Shown: positions 11,097 to 22,309, counted from the stretch's first letter. The stretch: DNA of 64,000 nt from Chlamydoabsidia padenii (GCA_025330725.1 JAIWND010000025.1:124001-188000), one strand, 5' to 3'. Program-made: numbers and translations. The notes: generated from the sequence alone by a model not told the origin.

Positions 11097-13262
11097 TCAT
11101 TCACTAGGATTAAGTGCATCACACCAAAGGGTTGGCCGCTTTCGTTCGATACCAGGAGCCAATTCGCACACCTTTGCCATTCGACATAACAGAGCTTCAT
11201 TAAACCATTCCGCCATCAGTTGAATACCAAGAGGTTTGCCATTATGGAATCCACTGGGAATAGACACAGCAGGAATACCGGTAAAGTTGGCAAGCGTGGT
11301 GAATTCCATCGTTTTAGTTGTCCATGCTGCATTACTGATCCCATATCGGAGTGCTCCGGTAGGAATCACAGGTGTTTGCATACCAGTGGCGGGGGTTAAA
11401 ATCAAATCCACCTTGTCTGTAAAGAGTCGTTGCAAATGGTCCATCATCTTGCCGCGCACCTGTTGAGAAAGGCAGTAGTCGTTTCCAGATAAACAACTTG
11501 TGACAGCCGACATTAAACGAGTGTAGGGAGAGAATGAGGAACGCTGTTTTGGGTAGGGTAAAGTAACGCCATAAGTTTCAGAGCAAATGGTGATCAAGTG
11601 AGCTATTAAAAGGGGAAAATAGCATTAGTATAAGCACTATATAGGAATAGATTATTATTTTTTGGTACCTGTCTTGGCCAGATCAAGATCTGGAATGTCA
11701 ATTTCAACCATGGTGGCACCAATAGATTCAAAGAACTTGGCAAAGACATCCAGTTGACGAAGCATGGCTGGTTCTTCTGCACATTCGTTCCATTGAGGCA
11801 TGATACCAATCTTTACACCTGCCAAGCTGTGAGTGAGAGTATAATCCCTGAGAGACACACGAGGTTGGATGAGTGTCAAAGGATCCTTATCATCAACACC
11901 AGACATGATTGCATAGGCAAGAGTCATATCATCAGCTGTAGCACCAATCGGACCACTCGCAGCAACAGTGGATTCAATAGAGCCTATCATATAAGATTAG
12001 GTTTTAATTAATATCATTGATCATTGTTACCGTTTGATCAACTTACTTGTTCCAGTGATTGAAACCCGACCAGCTGTTGTCTTGAGACCATAGACACCAC
12101 AGAATGTAGCAGGAATTCTATCAAAGTACAAAACCCCATTACTAAGATCCGACTGCCATGCAATGCTTCCTTGTGTATCATTACCTGATTGAGCCTCCTC
12201 CATCATTTCCTATCGCGATAGGGAACAGATTAGCACCTACCACTCCTCCAGAACCACCTGATGATCCTCCACAAGAGCTGGATGTTTCGTGAGGATTTCT
12301 TGGCATTCCTGTAGTAGGATTAACGGTAAATGTACTATAGCATCAATCAATCCATAAGTATCCAATGTTGACATCATTTTTTTTTTTTTTTTTTACTTAC
12401 TCCCAACCTAATTCATCCATCACAGTTTGACCAACAATAATGGCCCCAGCATCGTGTAAACGTTGGACCAAGATAGCATGAGCACCAGCAGGTTTACCGT
12501 CGTTAATAAAAGATGTCCCGCATTTAGTTTCCAATCCAGCCACGTCAAATTCTTCCTTGATAGGAATAAAGACACCATCCAATTGACTTTTTGGATTCCC
12601 ATTTTCATATCGTTGTGTGGATTCTTCAGCTTGTTGTAAGATATCATTTGCATTGTATGATCGAATCCAGTTGTACTTATCGTATTGTTCCATCAACTCC
12701 AGTACTTTTTTGGCGACCTATTTCCCGCCCCTCACCAGAAAAGGAAAGGTTGATCTATCTATTATGTAATATTTTGTGTTCTTTTTACATACAATTGAAG
12801 GTGTTGTTCTTTTTTCCAAATATGCCAAGTGGTAATCCCAAAAGGAGAGGTAGAGCGATTGGCTTTTCTTGTCGACTTGTAATTGATGCCACTGTTCTTC
12901 ATTCTAGATCAAGTTGTAAAACAATAATGTCAATTAGTGTTAAAAAGTCAATTGTTTAAAGCTTTACCTTTTGATTCAATGATTGTTCATTTTTATTAGC
13001 AGCAGCAACAATGTAGCTTAGCGGGATCGGTAAAGAGACATGAGGACCAGAGATGTTTTGATCTCGTAAGGAGAAGAGTCTACCATCTTTGGCAAGTTTG
13101 TGGGCCAACAAGGGGAGTTTTTCAGCAGCGTTGGCAACGACAAGTAATGACCAACCATAGACCACAGGGGCACTGAATGACTATAGTGATGACATGCAAG
13201 AAAGAAGATTATGATAAAAAGTCAACTTCATTCCAGTCACTTACTTTTTCTGTTTGTACCAT
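11097..13262 (-). CDS. Amidase-signature hydrolase, copy 2
   Basis: A spliced paralogue of the neighbouring amidase, with 8 exons (13262-13245, 13180-12968, 12903-12793, 12717-12401, 12334-12185, 12117-12047, 11983-11669, 11602-11097) giving 566 residues. The triad is Lys168 (IPIKEE), Ser244 in CGGSSGGS and Ser268 in GGGSIRIP. Most intron positions match copy 1, which points to a tandem duplication. It lacks the intron that creates the 17-nt exon in copy 1 and has an extra intron inside the GGGSIR/IP motif (12118-12184). Function is as for copy 1: hydrolysis of an amide whose identity is unknown. The CCG motif (TTTAAAATGCCGAC) lies about 100 bases upstream. Confidence 0.9.
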
Positions 13263-13361
13263 GGGAAAAAAAAAATGGTGAATAATAAAGAAAAGGAACT
13301 TGAAAAAGAAAAAGAAAAAATAATCGAGAACCGAGATGTTGTACTTTTGTACCTCTCAGAT

Positions 13362-13375
13362 TTTAAAATGCCGAC
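13362..13375 (+). promoter_or_regulatory. Recurrent CCG motif (TTTAAAATGCCGAC)
   Basis: About 100 bases upstream of the start codon of amidase copy 2. Confidence 0.45.
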
Positions 13376-13825
13376 ATACCCTCCTTACATTTAAAGGAAT
13401 AAAGACATTATGTAAAATAGGATTAGATTTGTCTTTGAACAATAAAAAAAAAAGTTTTGGCTTTATATCTTTCTACCCTTGGAAGACATGGACTGCCTGT
13501 TTTTCTTTCTTCATTATGCGATCAACAGTGAACTTTGTGTGTTGATAAACTATAAGAATTCCTACATTATTGACATTTCAACAGAATTTTTTAGCGATGT
13601 TCACTCAATAACACGTGATGCTGAAGGTTATCACAATCTTCAGTCAGTTCATTGGGTTTGTTAAGCGGTTCTTTCAAAAGAAAAATAAACGGTCCAGAGG
13701 GAAGGTGTCGATAGTATGATCCATTACACTCTGACCCTTGTTGATCCTCATCCAAAATGAGCTTGCCCGATTTCCCGCAGACTTTGGGTTAGCACGTGCT
13801 GTTTTGTTTCACCTCCGCCACCTCA

Positions 13826-13875
13826 TTTAGCGGCGCTCCCTCCGCCATGTCAATTTAACGACGTTCCCTCCGCAT
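13826..13875. repeat. Imperfect GC-rich direct repeat, two units
   Basis: Two adjacent units of about 24 bases, TTTAGCGGCGCTCCCTCCGC and TTTAACGACGTTCCCTCCGC, separated by a few bases. A partial third CCTCCGCCACCTC lies just upstream. They stand out as GC-rich islands in an AT-rich spacer. Confidence 0.45.
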
Positions 13876-14808
13876 GACACGATTCTCTACTCAATATCAA
13901 ATTTGCGTCACATCAGGTTTCTAATGGTTCATGCTATATGAAATGACGAAAAAAGTAGTCATTACTGATGTTCTCAATAAGCATGTTCTCTGGTAAAGTT
14001 CATATGGAGGTTTCGTGCCTCAATGAGCAATTTTGGTGGTAAGCCAAGTGAGTACTGTATGTTTTAACTTTTGCTTATTTGGTTAAAGGTTCCAGCCAAG
14101 ATAAACCAATTCAAGTTCATCTTTGATGATGATGGTTTACAATAGTGGATCCTGTCTAGTTGCATCATTAGCACTGAACAAACTATTATTATCTTTATGA
14201 AGTTTCAAATAGTCACTAGGTTCCCAGCCTGCTTTCTGTAAATGTTCATCTATACCTTGGATCACTAATACGACTGTCGTCAGTATTTGAATGTACGACA
14301 AGAGAGCCACTCTGCATTTTCGGATCCAATTCATGCATTGCTAGCCCCGCATATTTATTTGAACCCCGCTTCTCTTGTCTTTTTATTCATAACTGAAATT
14401 TGATTCACAAAGAAAGAATCAAAGAAATGGCGGCATTTGAAAATAGGCATTGTCGTACTCGATGGTAGATCTATAAAACTGTATCTCCGAGACCAAGATG
14501 TTTAATTTCACTAATTGATAAGAATGATTCTGCACTGATCATAGTTTATGGTTGTTATAGTGGGTTGGAATGGAAGTATGTAATGATTAAGAGCATGATG
14601 ATGGCATGGATCTGAAGAAGAGTAGCACGATTCTGTGTGACTCTTGTTGGTACCATGCTGTGGATCGTGATTGATTTGATTTTGACGACCTCGGTCATAC
14701 TGATGTGATGAATGCCATGAACCTATTCACTTGATCCAATTAGTAGCTATTATATGCTATGTATCTTATTTTATAATAGTTTGAACATGGGAGCTCAAGT
14801 GTGAGACT

Positions 14809-14824
14809 GGCGGGGTTCAAATTC
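14809..14824 (-). promoter_or_regulatory. Recurrent CCG motif (ATTTGAACCCCGCC)
   Basis: About 90 bases upstream of the GH27 start codon. A near-identical core (ATTTGAACCCCGCT) occurs at 14357-14370 in the opposite orientation. Confidence 0.45.
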
Positions 14825-14911
14825 ATCTGGGTTATAATAAGTGGAGCACTGGAAGAAATAATAATTTCACTCCTCTTTCTCCTTTTTTTTTTTCTATTCT
14901 TCTTCTTTTTT

Positions 14912-17743
14912 ATGCTTTGGCACTTTACTATTATATATACCCTCTCTCTCTTTTTACTATTACCAGCTCAAGCTCATGACGGGATTTCCACCCCTCCAAT
15001 GGGTTGGTATGTCTCCTATTGTCGAACCATTATTATGACATTACTCATTCCTATCTTTACATTCTTTGTTTGAATAATAGGAATACCTGGAACAGATACG
15101 GTTGTCTTATACACGAACAGCTGATCAAGGAAACTGCTGACATGATTGTCGACCATGGTCAGTAAAAAAAAAAATATGCTATTGACAATTCAAACCTTGA
15201 CCATCTCATTCCATTGTTAATGTAAACAGGGTATAGAGATGCGGGATATAATTATCTCAACTTGGACGACTGTTGGCAATCATATGAACGGACGAACGAC
15301 GGTTATATTATAATAGACAAAGTTGCCTTCCCAAATGGCATTGGTCATGTGGCTGACTATGTACACAGTCGAGGTAAAGTGGTTACAACCAGACGCTATC
15401 TTGTTATGTTTATATGAAATTTTGCATTGCTTTTTTAGGGTTAAAGTTTGGAATATACTCCAGTGCTGGCCGACAAACATGCGCAGGTAGGAAGAAAAAA
15501 AAAACAACAACAACAAAGAAACAATAAGAAACTCCGTCCTGTGATCAAGGGGGTCACTCCTATATCTAATCACGGGTCATCTATCATTTGTTTTCTCTCT
15601 CTCTCTCTCTCTCTTAATAGGCAGAATGGCTTCCAGTGGATATGAAATGCAAGATGCTCAAACTTATGCAAATATGGGTGTGGATTATCTAAAGGTAAGT
15701 GTAAAATAAAGACCGATTACTTCTCCGAGTGAAAAACTCGATTCTGCATTTCATGTGTGTAACCTTTTATTGATGCTCCTCCTCTCTCTCTCTCTTGATT
15801 TAGTACGACAATTGTAACTACGAAGAAGGTGTCAGTGCGAAAACAAGATATCAATCTATGGCGAAAGCTATCAATGCTACTGGTCGGCATATATTCTTAT
15901 CGGTCTGCAATTGGGGGACAGGTAAGTGATAATAAAAGGATGAATGAGGTGAGGGGAATAACTAGAATGATTTCACCTTGATAGAAAATACCTGGGAATG
16001 GGCCAGTCAATATGGTCATAGCTTCAGAACTCATGATGATATATACAATGACTGGAAATCTGTGGTGGAAATACTCAACGTGCACGCTACTGTGGTGTCT
16101 AATGGAGGTCCTGGAAAATGGGCTGATCCAGGTAAACCAGTCGGTGTACAAACATGATGATGGTATAAACTCACTACCTTTCTTTTTATTTTTTTCTTTT
16201 AATACCTTGATCCTTGAATAGATATGCTGGAGGTAGGTCTTTTTATTTTAAAAGGACAATAACAATCATAATGAAACTGATCTATGACTTGATAGATCGG
16301 AAATGGAAAACTAACAGTGGACGAATCAAGGAGTCATTTTTCCCTCTGGGCGGCCATGAAAGCACCACTTATACTTGGTCACAGTCTCAGCAACATGCCA
16401 AGAGAACTCTATGATATTGTCGTAAACAAACGTGTCATTGATATTAATGTAGGTAAAACCACTCACTTTATTTTTTTTAGGGGGATGTATCATTTTAACA
16501 TGTAATCTTTACTTTTCGTAGCAAGATGCTTTAGGTCAACCAGCAAAAAGAATCACACACATACCAAACAACATGGATGTATGGGCAGGTGAACTAATGA
16601 ATCAATCAATGGTACTGGTGATTATCAACTATATGGACAAAAGTCAAACCTTTAATATCAACATCAACTCTTATGGCTACGCTGGATCCAATATGAAAGT
16701 GTTTGATTTGTGGAATGACAAAATGGTGACACTTGATGACAAAAGGTAAAGGGAAGAAAAAGACAGGAATACACGGAATATTGACACATTGTTTACTTTT
16801 TTTCTTCTTCTTGAGTAGATACATCAATAATCTTATCATCCGGCCACACGATGTTGCAATGTACAAGCTATCGAATGGAATAATCATTGGCAAAAATGAC
16901 ACTCAGACTGACAATACCTCAAAGGAAACAAAAAATAGCAGCAGTGGAACATCATTCAGGCATTATGAAGCAGAAGCTCTGGACAACATGGTATATGGTT
17001 TGGCTCGTCGACGTGGCTGTCTATCATGCTCAGGTGGAGCGCAAGTCATTGCTTTAGGAAAAGTCAATCATCCTCAAACTGGCTCTTTACAATTCAGGAA
17101 CATCAAGGTGGATCGACCGGGGATTTATAAACTAACAATTGGCTACTTGGATTGTTTTAGTTGGGTACCCTGTGGTGATTACTGGACAAGACGTTGGGAA
17201 CTGGGGATCTCCATCTACAAGAATCATCATCAACTATCTCAGAATCGCTTGACGGTTGCCCTAAAAGCATTACGACAGGTGGAAACGACTCGACACTTTA
17301 CTTTGGGGTTGGCTCTCACATCAGATGAAGGTTTTGATATCATGTTGGATAATCCGACTGGACTTGGTAAGACAGGAAAAAGAAGTGATAGACTTTTTTT
17401 GATACTGACTTTTCTTGTTTTTTTGATGTCTATAGGTCCCAGTATTGATTACATTGAGCTGGAATGGATGAAAGAATTAGGGGCGAAGGATCGAAACCAG
17501 CCGCCGTATTTGTATCTTTTTGCTTTCTGGAAAAGCTATGACCCATTGGTGTCTGAAGATGCTTGGATGCTTCGGTGGGTAGTAGACTACTTTTGGGAAT
17601 GGATGGCCATGGTGGCAGTAATTACTGGGACTGGTTATGGATTATGGCTTTTGTATACTCACTTAAGAAAACAACGGCATGGATACACGACCATTCACTC
17701 ATCAAACTCAAGTATTGTCGGTGCTGAAGGTAACATAGGATGA
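14912..17743 (+). CDS. GH27 alpha-galactosidase, surface-anchored
   Basis: 12 exons (14912-15006, 15081-15157, 15230-15373, 15439-15486, 15621-15694, 15804-15921, 15985-16131, 16222-16232, 16296-16448, 16522-16745, 16819-17366, 17436-17743), 648 residues. A signal peptide (about residues 1-20, ending LLPAQA) leads into the GH27 barrel: TPPMGWNTW, LNLDDCW, YLKYDNCN (nucleophile Asp148), FRTHDDI (probable acid/base Asp204) and PDMLEIGNG. A beta-sandwich of CBM35 type follows (residues about 395-560: YEAEALDN, CSGGAQV, SIDYIELEWM), then one membrane helix (about 607-628) and a short cytosolic basic tail. It hydrolyses terminal alpha-galactose from oligosaccharides or galactomannan outside the cell. 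Exon 8 is 11 nt. A possible last intron (17730-17790) would change the final residues to GAIN. Confidence 0.92.
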
Positions 17744-18044
17744 TGAATGTTATATAAAAATATGATTAACTGCTTTTTATCTTCTACTAGGAGCCATCAA
17801 TTAAAAAGACCAATATTTTAGTGTCTCCTTTTTTTTTTTTTACCCTTTTTACTATACATTTATACAACTAGAATTGTGATCTACCTTTTATTTTACACTA
17901 GGCTGACTCTTCTATTCGCTATACCCCTTTATTATGTAATAAACTTGAACTTTTATCCACCTCTATAGTCTCCATCATGATGTTGTCTTTATTTCTTTCA
18001 TGTCCTTCTTTTGATTCTCACTCAAATGAAGCTATGTGAGTGTG

Positions 18045-18056
18045 ATTCATGCAAAA
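18045..18056 (+). promoter_or_regulatory. ATTCATGCAAAA element
   Basis: Exact copy of a 12-mer that occurs five times in the window; here about 330 bases upstream of the thioredoxin start. Confidence 0.4.
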
Positions 18057-18296
18057 GGTGATCCTGCTGTATTCACATTCAACTCCCGGTCCTTGTCGTC
18101 ATTGTCACCATAACCTGATTCTAATGTATTATGTGGAAATTACGTATGGATGATCAAATCATAACATCCGAGTGGATTCAATCAAGCTTTGGAACATAAA
18201 ATTAAGGATTTTATTTGAATAAAGTAATAAGAGCTCTTTGTATAATTGTGAAAATGCTCATGTGAGTCATTTGGCCTGGCTGACAAACCTGGAGTA

Positions 18297-18311
18297 GCGG
18301 GATTTTAAAAT
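18297..18311 (-). promoter_or_regulatory. Recurrent CCG motif (TTTTAAAATCCCGC)
   Basis: About 66 bases upstream of the thioredoxin start codon. Confidence 0.45.
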
Positions 18312-18376
18312 AGACCAATATAAAAAAACAAGTTTTCGCTTTTTTTTTCCTTTTACTTCTTTCCCACATTTAAATC

Positions 18377-18988
18377 ATGAACTCACTTCGCCTCTCAGCT
18401 AAAGCTCTCCCTCTTCGAAGTAAGTAACAATAATATATATATATATATATATATAAAAAGAAAAGCTTGACATTGACTTGACATTCTAACTTGTCTTTAT
18501 TAGGCTTGACAGCTCGAAGCTTCCATACCAATCAACCTTGTTTTACCGGCAAAACCTTTGAAACTGATTCACAAAACTTTGACAAGGCTGTCCTTAAAGC
18601 TGATCACCCTGTCCTTGTTGACTTTTATGCCGAGTAAGTAACTCTACTTGTATAAATGAATACATTACTAACATTCTTTAGCTGGTGCGGTCCTTGCAAG
18701 ATGTTAGGTCCTATTCTCTCCAAAACCGTTGAAGCCAATCCCAAGGTCTCTCTCTTCAAGATTAACGTTGATGATAATATGGATATTGGACAACAATATA
18801 ATGTAAGTTCCCCCAGGACGTTTTGATTGAACTAATGGGGTCATTTGTTTTTCCTAATGTTATAGATCTCTTCATTACCTACTGTGGTTGCTTTCCATAA
18901 AGGTGAAATTGTGGATAGCTTTGTGGGAATGAGCAACAAGAGTAAAGTACAAGCCTTTGTAGAAGCTCATGCCAAACGCGCCGATTAG
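18377..18988 (+). CDS. Mitochondrial thioredoxin
   Basis: Four exons (18377-18419, 18504-18633, 18682-18802, 18866-18988) give about 138 residues. A basic, Ser/Leu/Arg-rich presequence (MNSLRLSAKALPLRSLTARS) precedes a complete thioredoxin fold with the active site DWCGPCKM and the cis-Pro loop SSLPTVVAF. It reduces protein disulfides with electrons from thioredoxin reductase; the presequence places it in the mitochondrial matrix, like yeast Trx3. The first intron contains a TATATA tract. The gene converges with P450 reductase. A CCG motif lies 66 bases upstream. Confidence 0.93.
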
Positions 18989-19227
18989 ATATAGTTAGTC
19001 ATACAGAGATAGTAGATGTTATGTACTGGTTTATATAATAAAATAAAAACTTTTTTTTTTAACATTTGATGGGATCTACTACATGTTACAAGTAAAATAA
19101 CAATGATCAAATTTTATTAGTCTACAACTTAAATAATGCAGGGGGGATATGAGTCTATACTAATGGATATGTGTGTTTTCTAAGTATGTATAGGGATGAT
19201 ATATAATGGATATGTTAAAAAACAAGT

Positions 19228-21465
19228 CTATGCCCAGACATCTTCAACATAACGATTGGATTTCCTTAATTCTTGAATAAAAGCAACCGCCGCATCGTCA
19301 CCCAAACCACCATAAGATTTAGCCATATCAATCACAGTTTGTAAGACATCCTTTGCCATGTATTTTGCATCACCACATACATAAAAGTAAGCACCTTGAT
19401 TTGCCAATAAATCCCACATTTCTTGTCCATGTTCGGCCAGTCTTTGTTGTACGTATACCTTTTCATCGGATTCCCGGGAAAAAGCCGTGATGATACGAGA
19501 TGGACCATCGCCCAATGACTTGAATAGACTGGGCCATTCGTCCGCATAGAGGTAATCTTCAGTAGATCGTCGGCAACCAAAAAAGAGGACAGTAGCACCA
19601 ACCTGTTCATCCAAGACTTGCTTTTGATAAACACGTTCACGGACAAAGCCTCGGAAGGGAGCCACACCAGTGCCAGGACCCACCATGATGACAGGTGTGA
19701 TTGATGAGGGAGGTAGACGGAAGGTTGATTTACGAATATGGACAGGAATCTTGATTTGTTTACTGTCAGGAATCAAATACTGTTGTCGAGGTCCTTCCAC
19801 AATATACTTTGGTGTCTCTAATGATAATGATGATGATGCTTGGTGAATTGCCCATAGATAGTTTGTGTTGACGCCATAGACAATTCGATCAGGAGTTGGA
19901 TTGTATTTCAAAGTGACGGCAGTGGCGCTAACTATGGTTCCTGATTCGCTTGATGATGATGAGATGGAGTAATACCGAGGTTGCAATCGAGAGTAACATT
20001 CCAATACCACCTCCACTGGCACATCCTTTAGAGCACCCGTTGTATTACTATCCGTCATACTATCCAAAGCAAATAAAAGGAGCTGACCCAGGTTACGGAC
20101 TTGATCCAGTACCACCCGCTTGTACTCGTCTTTATCATTCACCAGATTCAGCAAGAATGTCTTTAGGTTATCATTGCAGTAAGGAGTTAACAGTTCGATA
20201 GTGGAGCGAGATGGAAGTTGAGCAATATCCAAGTAATGTCGAAGAGCAGATCGTAAAGTGGTAGGTTGAGGGAAAGGAGCCTTGAGAGTGGGGTCGGTGG
20301 GGATAACCGACATGATTGAATCCAAATAGTTATCATCCCAACCAAAGAGAGTAGACACCAAGTTCACTTCGGCTTCATTGTTTGTAGGCCAAATACCCAG
20401 ATGATCACCAGTAGAATAAGACATACCGCTGGTTGCCAAGTCAACATCCAAATGTAAGCAATGACGTTGGTCACGAGAATTGGGGGTTAAATCATGGATC
20501 TTGACAGGAGCAGGATAAGGTCGCTTTGCACCCCATGTTGTAAGCTGAGTATCACCAAGTTCACCCAAATAGCAGAAAGACCCATCGGTTTGGCCCATCG
20601 TCACCTTGTATGCATGTTGTTGATGTTGATTTACGGTATCTGTTGATGTCGTCAATTCATCCGCCAACAAGGGCCATACTTGATCTTGCCATTGAATAAA
20701 ATCGTCTTCCAAAGCATTATCATCATCACCCAATCCAATATCACCCAATCGAGTCGCACCCAGTTTAGTCATTTGCTTATCCACGCCAAGAGCAGCTCCA
20801 TTGAAGTATTCATAAGTTCGATTGCCAAGGCCAAACACAAGATAACGCACATTTTCAAGAGGTCGATCCACAGCAGAACCTTTAGAGAAAGTGGGTACAT
20901 CCTTGTTCAAAAGCTCCCAAAAGTTGACAGCACTATCGGTGGGGTCGCCTTCACCATAAGTCGACATTATAAACACAGCAATAGATTCCTTGGGGAGTGT
21001 GTCCAAATAGCCAAGGTCATAGTTTTCCAAATCTGCCACCATGGGTTGTATGTTGAACCGTTTTTTGCATTCCTTGGCAAACCGTTGTGCATAGTCTTCA
21101 CCAGTACCTGTTTGAGATCCATAGAATACGATCAATTCTTTCCGATTCTGAGAAATAAAAAGAGAAAGGAAAGGAAGGAAGAGATAAGTGTGTGAAACAT
21201 CATGAATGAAAACTCCACTTTTTTTACACCCCGACACCAAGCTTTTTAATTTCAGGGGCCTTACCTGATCCATCATCAGTTTTACAAAGTTACGAGGATC
21301 GTCTTGAGTTGTTTTTTCATTGACAACAGGTTCTTTTGAAGGTGAAATAGGTGTGTTACTTGACATGAGATTACGAGAAGCCAACCAAGCCAATACGGTC
21401 CCCACACCCAAAGTACCAAGTAAGAGCATCAATTGATGATCCATACCACTAGAGTTTTTTAGCAT
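19228..21465 (-). CDS. NADPH-cytochrome P450 reductase
   Basis: Two exons (21465-21265, 21147-19228), 706 residues. The intron 21148-21264 is 117 nt and happens to be open in frame, so the unspliced frame reads through; splicing joins LMMDQ to NRKELIVFYGSQTGTG and restores the family alignment. An N-terminal membrane anchor (about 9-28) is followed by the FMN domain (YGSQTGTGEDYAQ, STYGEGDPTD, FGLGNRTYEYFN), the FAD domain (RYYSISSS) and the NADPH domain (GPGTGVAPFRGF, CGDAKYMAKDV), ending with the conserved Trp in DVWA. It passes electrons from NADPH to ER cytochromes P450, squalene monooxygenase and others. It is divergent from the DUF262 gene. Confidence 0.95.
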   Translation of the reverse strand: MLKNSSGMDHQLMLLLGTLGVGTVLAWLASRNLMSSNTPISPSKEPVVNEKTTQDDPRNFVKLMMDQVRPLKLKSLVSGCKKSGVFIHDVSHTYLFLPFLSLFISQNRKELIVFYGSQTGTGEDYAQRFAKECKKRFNIQPMVADLENYDLGYLDTLPKESIAVFIMSTYGEGDPTDSAVNFWELLNKDVPTFSKGSAVDRPLENVRYLVFGLGNRTYEYFNGAALGVDKQMTKLGATRLGDIGLGDDDNALEDDFIQWQDQVWPLLADELTTSTDTVNQHQQHAYKVTMGQTDGSFCYLGELGDTQLTTWGAKRPYPAPVKIHDLTPNSRDQRHCLHLDVDLATSGMSYSTGDHLGIWPTNNEAEVNLVSTLFGWDDNYLDSIMSVIPTDPTLKAPFPQPTTLRSALRHYLDIAQLPSRSTIELLTPYCNDNLKTFLLNLVNDKDEYKRVVLDQVRNLGQLLLFALDSMTDSNTTGALKDVPVEVVLECYSRLQPRYYSISSSSSESGTIVSATAVTLKYNPTPDRIVYGVNTNYLWAIHQASSSLSLETPKYIVEGPRQQYLIPDSKQIKIPVHIRKSTFRLPPSSITPVIMVGPGTGVAPFRGFVRERVYQKQVLDEQVGATVLFFGCRRSTEDYLYADEWPSLFKSLGDGPSRIITAFSRESDEKVYVQQRLAEHGQEMWDLLANQGAYFYVCGDAKYMAKDVLQTVIDMAKSYGGLGDDAAVAFIQELRKSNRYVEDVWA

Positions 21466-22309
21466 GTTGTTATTATTTTATTTAAAAAAAAAAAGTTTTG
21501 AAATATAAAAAGAAAGAATGAGATTACCAATTTTTTCTATTTTTATTATATAAGGGTATCGGGTAAATGTAAAAACGGGACAGAAAGATCCATGCTGAGC
21601 TCCAAATGAGTCAACACTCCGGAATCCATACTCCGTGGACTGGTGTTTACCCGCAGCGATACAGCCAATGACTTGCCCCTTTTTGCAATCTACCGGAAGC
21701 CGATTTCCCATCCATGCAAATCTACCACCTGCTTTATTCAAATCCCGATTATCCTTGTTTTGTTCACGGGTTCCATTGTAGTAGGGTATATCATGTCGAT
21801 GGTTTTATACAACTGATGCTTGGCATTGCTCAGAATGATCATCACTGGGTACAATGTGCTTTGGATTTTTTTTTTCACTTGATCGTGCGATGTGTTATAA
21901 ACTGCGGCGCCCTGGATCTACTAATAGAGGATCACTTGAGCAGGGGACAAACACAAATAGACAGGCTGATGGGCGCAGAAGAAAATAAAGGGGCTTTTCA
22001 ATGATAGCATTATGTCATAATGAAAGATCAAGATTCGGGCATGAATTTCGGGACTTAAAACCCCGAAATTGAAAATCATGTTTTCTCCCATTCTGACTCT
22101 TTAGTATGACATCCTCCACTTTTCCTTTTGACTATATAGTTTATTTTATGGTCAATTGATATAGAAATATAATGTCGAGAACGTAAAATTTGATCTGTTA
22201 TAGCCAAAATAGTGATCAGGTGGATGACCATTCGCCCTTTGAAACATTTTCATATTTAAATCCCAGATATCTGATTTATCCTTTCTTTCGCTTCTCTTTC
22301 CAGTTTACA
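21466..22309. promoter_or_regulatory. Divergent spacer P450 reductase / DUF262
   Basis: 844 bases with no convincing gene. It contains a perfect 9-base inverted repeat (22044-22052 and 22062-22070, arms AATTTCGGG / CCCGAAATT) whose right part includes a CCG-motif variant (CTTAAAACCCCGAA). Confidence 0.45.
22044..22070. repeat. Perfect inverted repeat, 9-base arms
   Basis: Arms AATTTCGGG and CCCGAAATT flank the spacer ACTTAAAAC. It lies 240 bases before the DUF262 start and looks like a dimeric protein-binding site rather than a terminator, because it is upstream of both flanking genes. Confidence 0.5.

Larger units (their letters stand above)
13263..14911. other. Divergent promoter spacer, amidase 2 / GH27
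   Basis: 1.65 kb without a convincing gene; a 65-codon minus-strand frame at 14137-14334 has no recognisable domain. It contains CCG motifs at 13362-13375, 14357-14370 and 14809-14824, and a GC-richer imperfect direct repeat at 13826-13875 (units sharing TTTA-CG-CG-TCCCTCCGC). This is more regulatory-looking sequence than in most spacers here. Confidence 0.5.
17744..18376. other. Spacer GH27 / thioredoxin
   Basis: 633 bases without a gene. It contains an exact ATTCATGCAAAA element (18045-18056) and a CCG motif (18297-18311). Confidence 0.5.

Noticed and set aside
14137..14334. 65-codon minus-strand frame (MNWIRKCRVALL)
   Set aside because: No recognised domain and no promoter or splice signals; kept only as a remark in the spacer entry.
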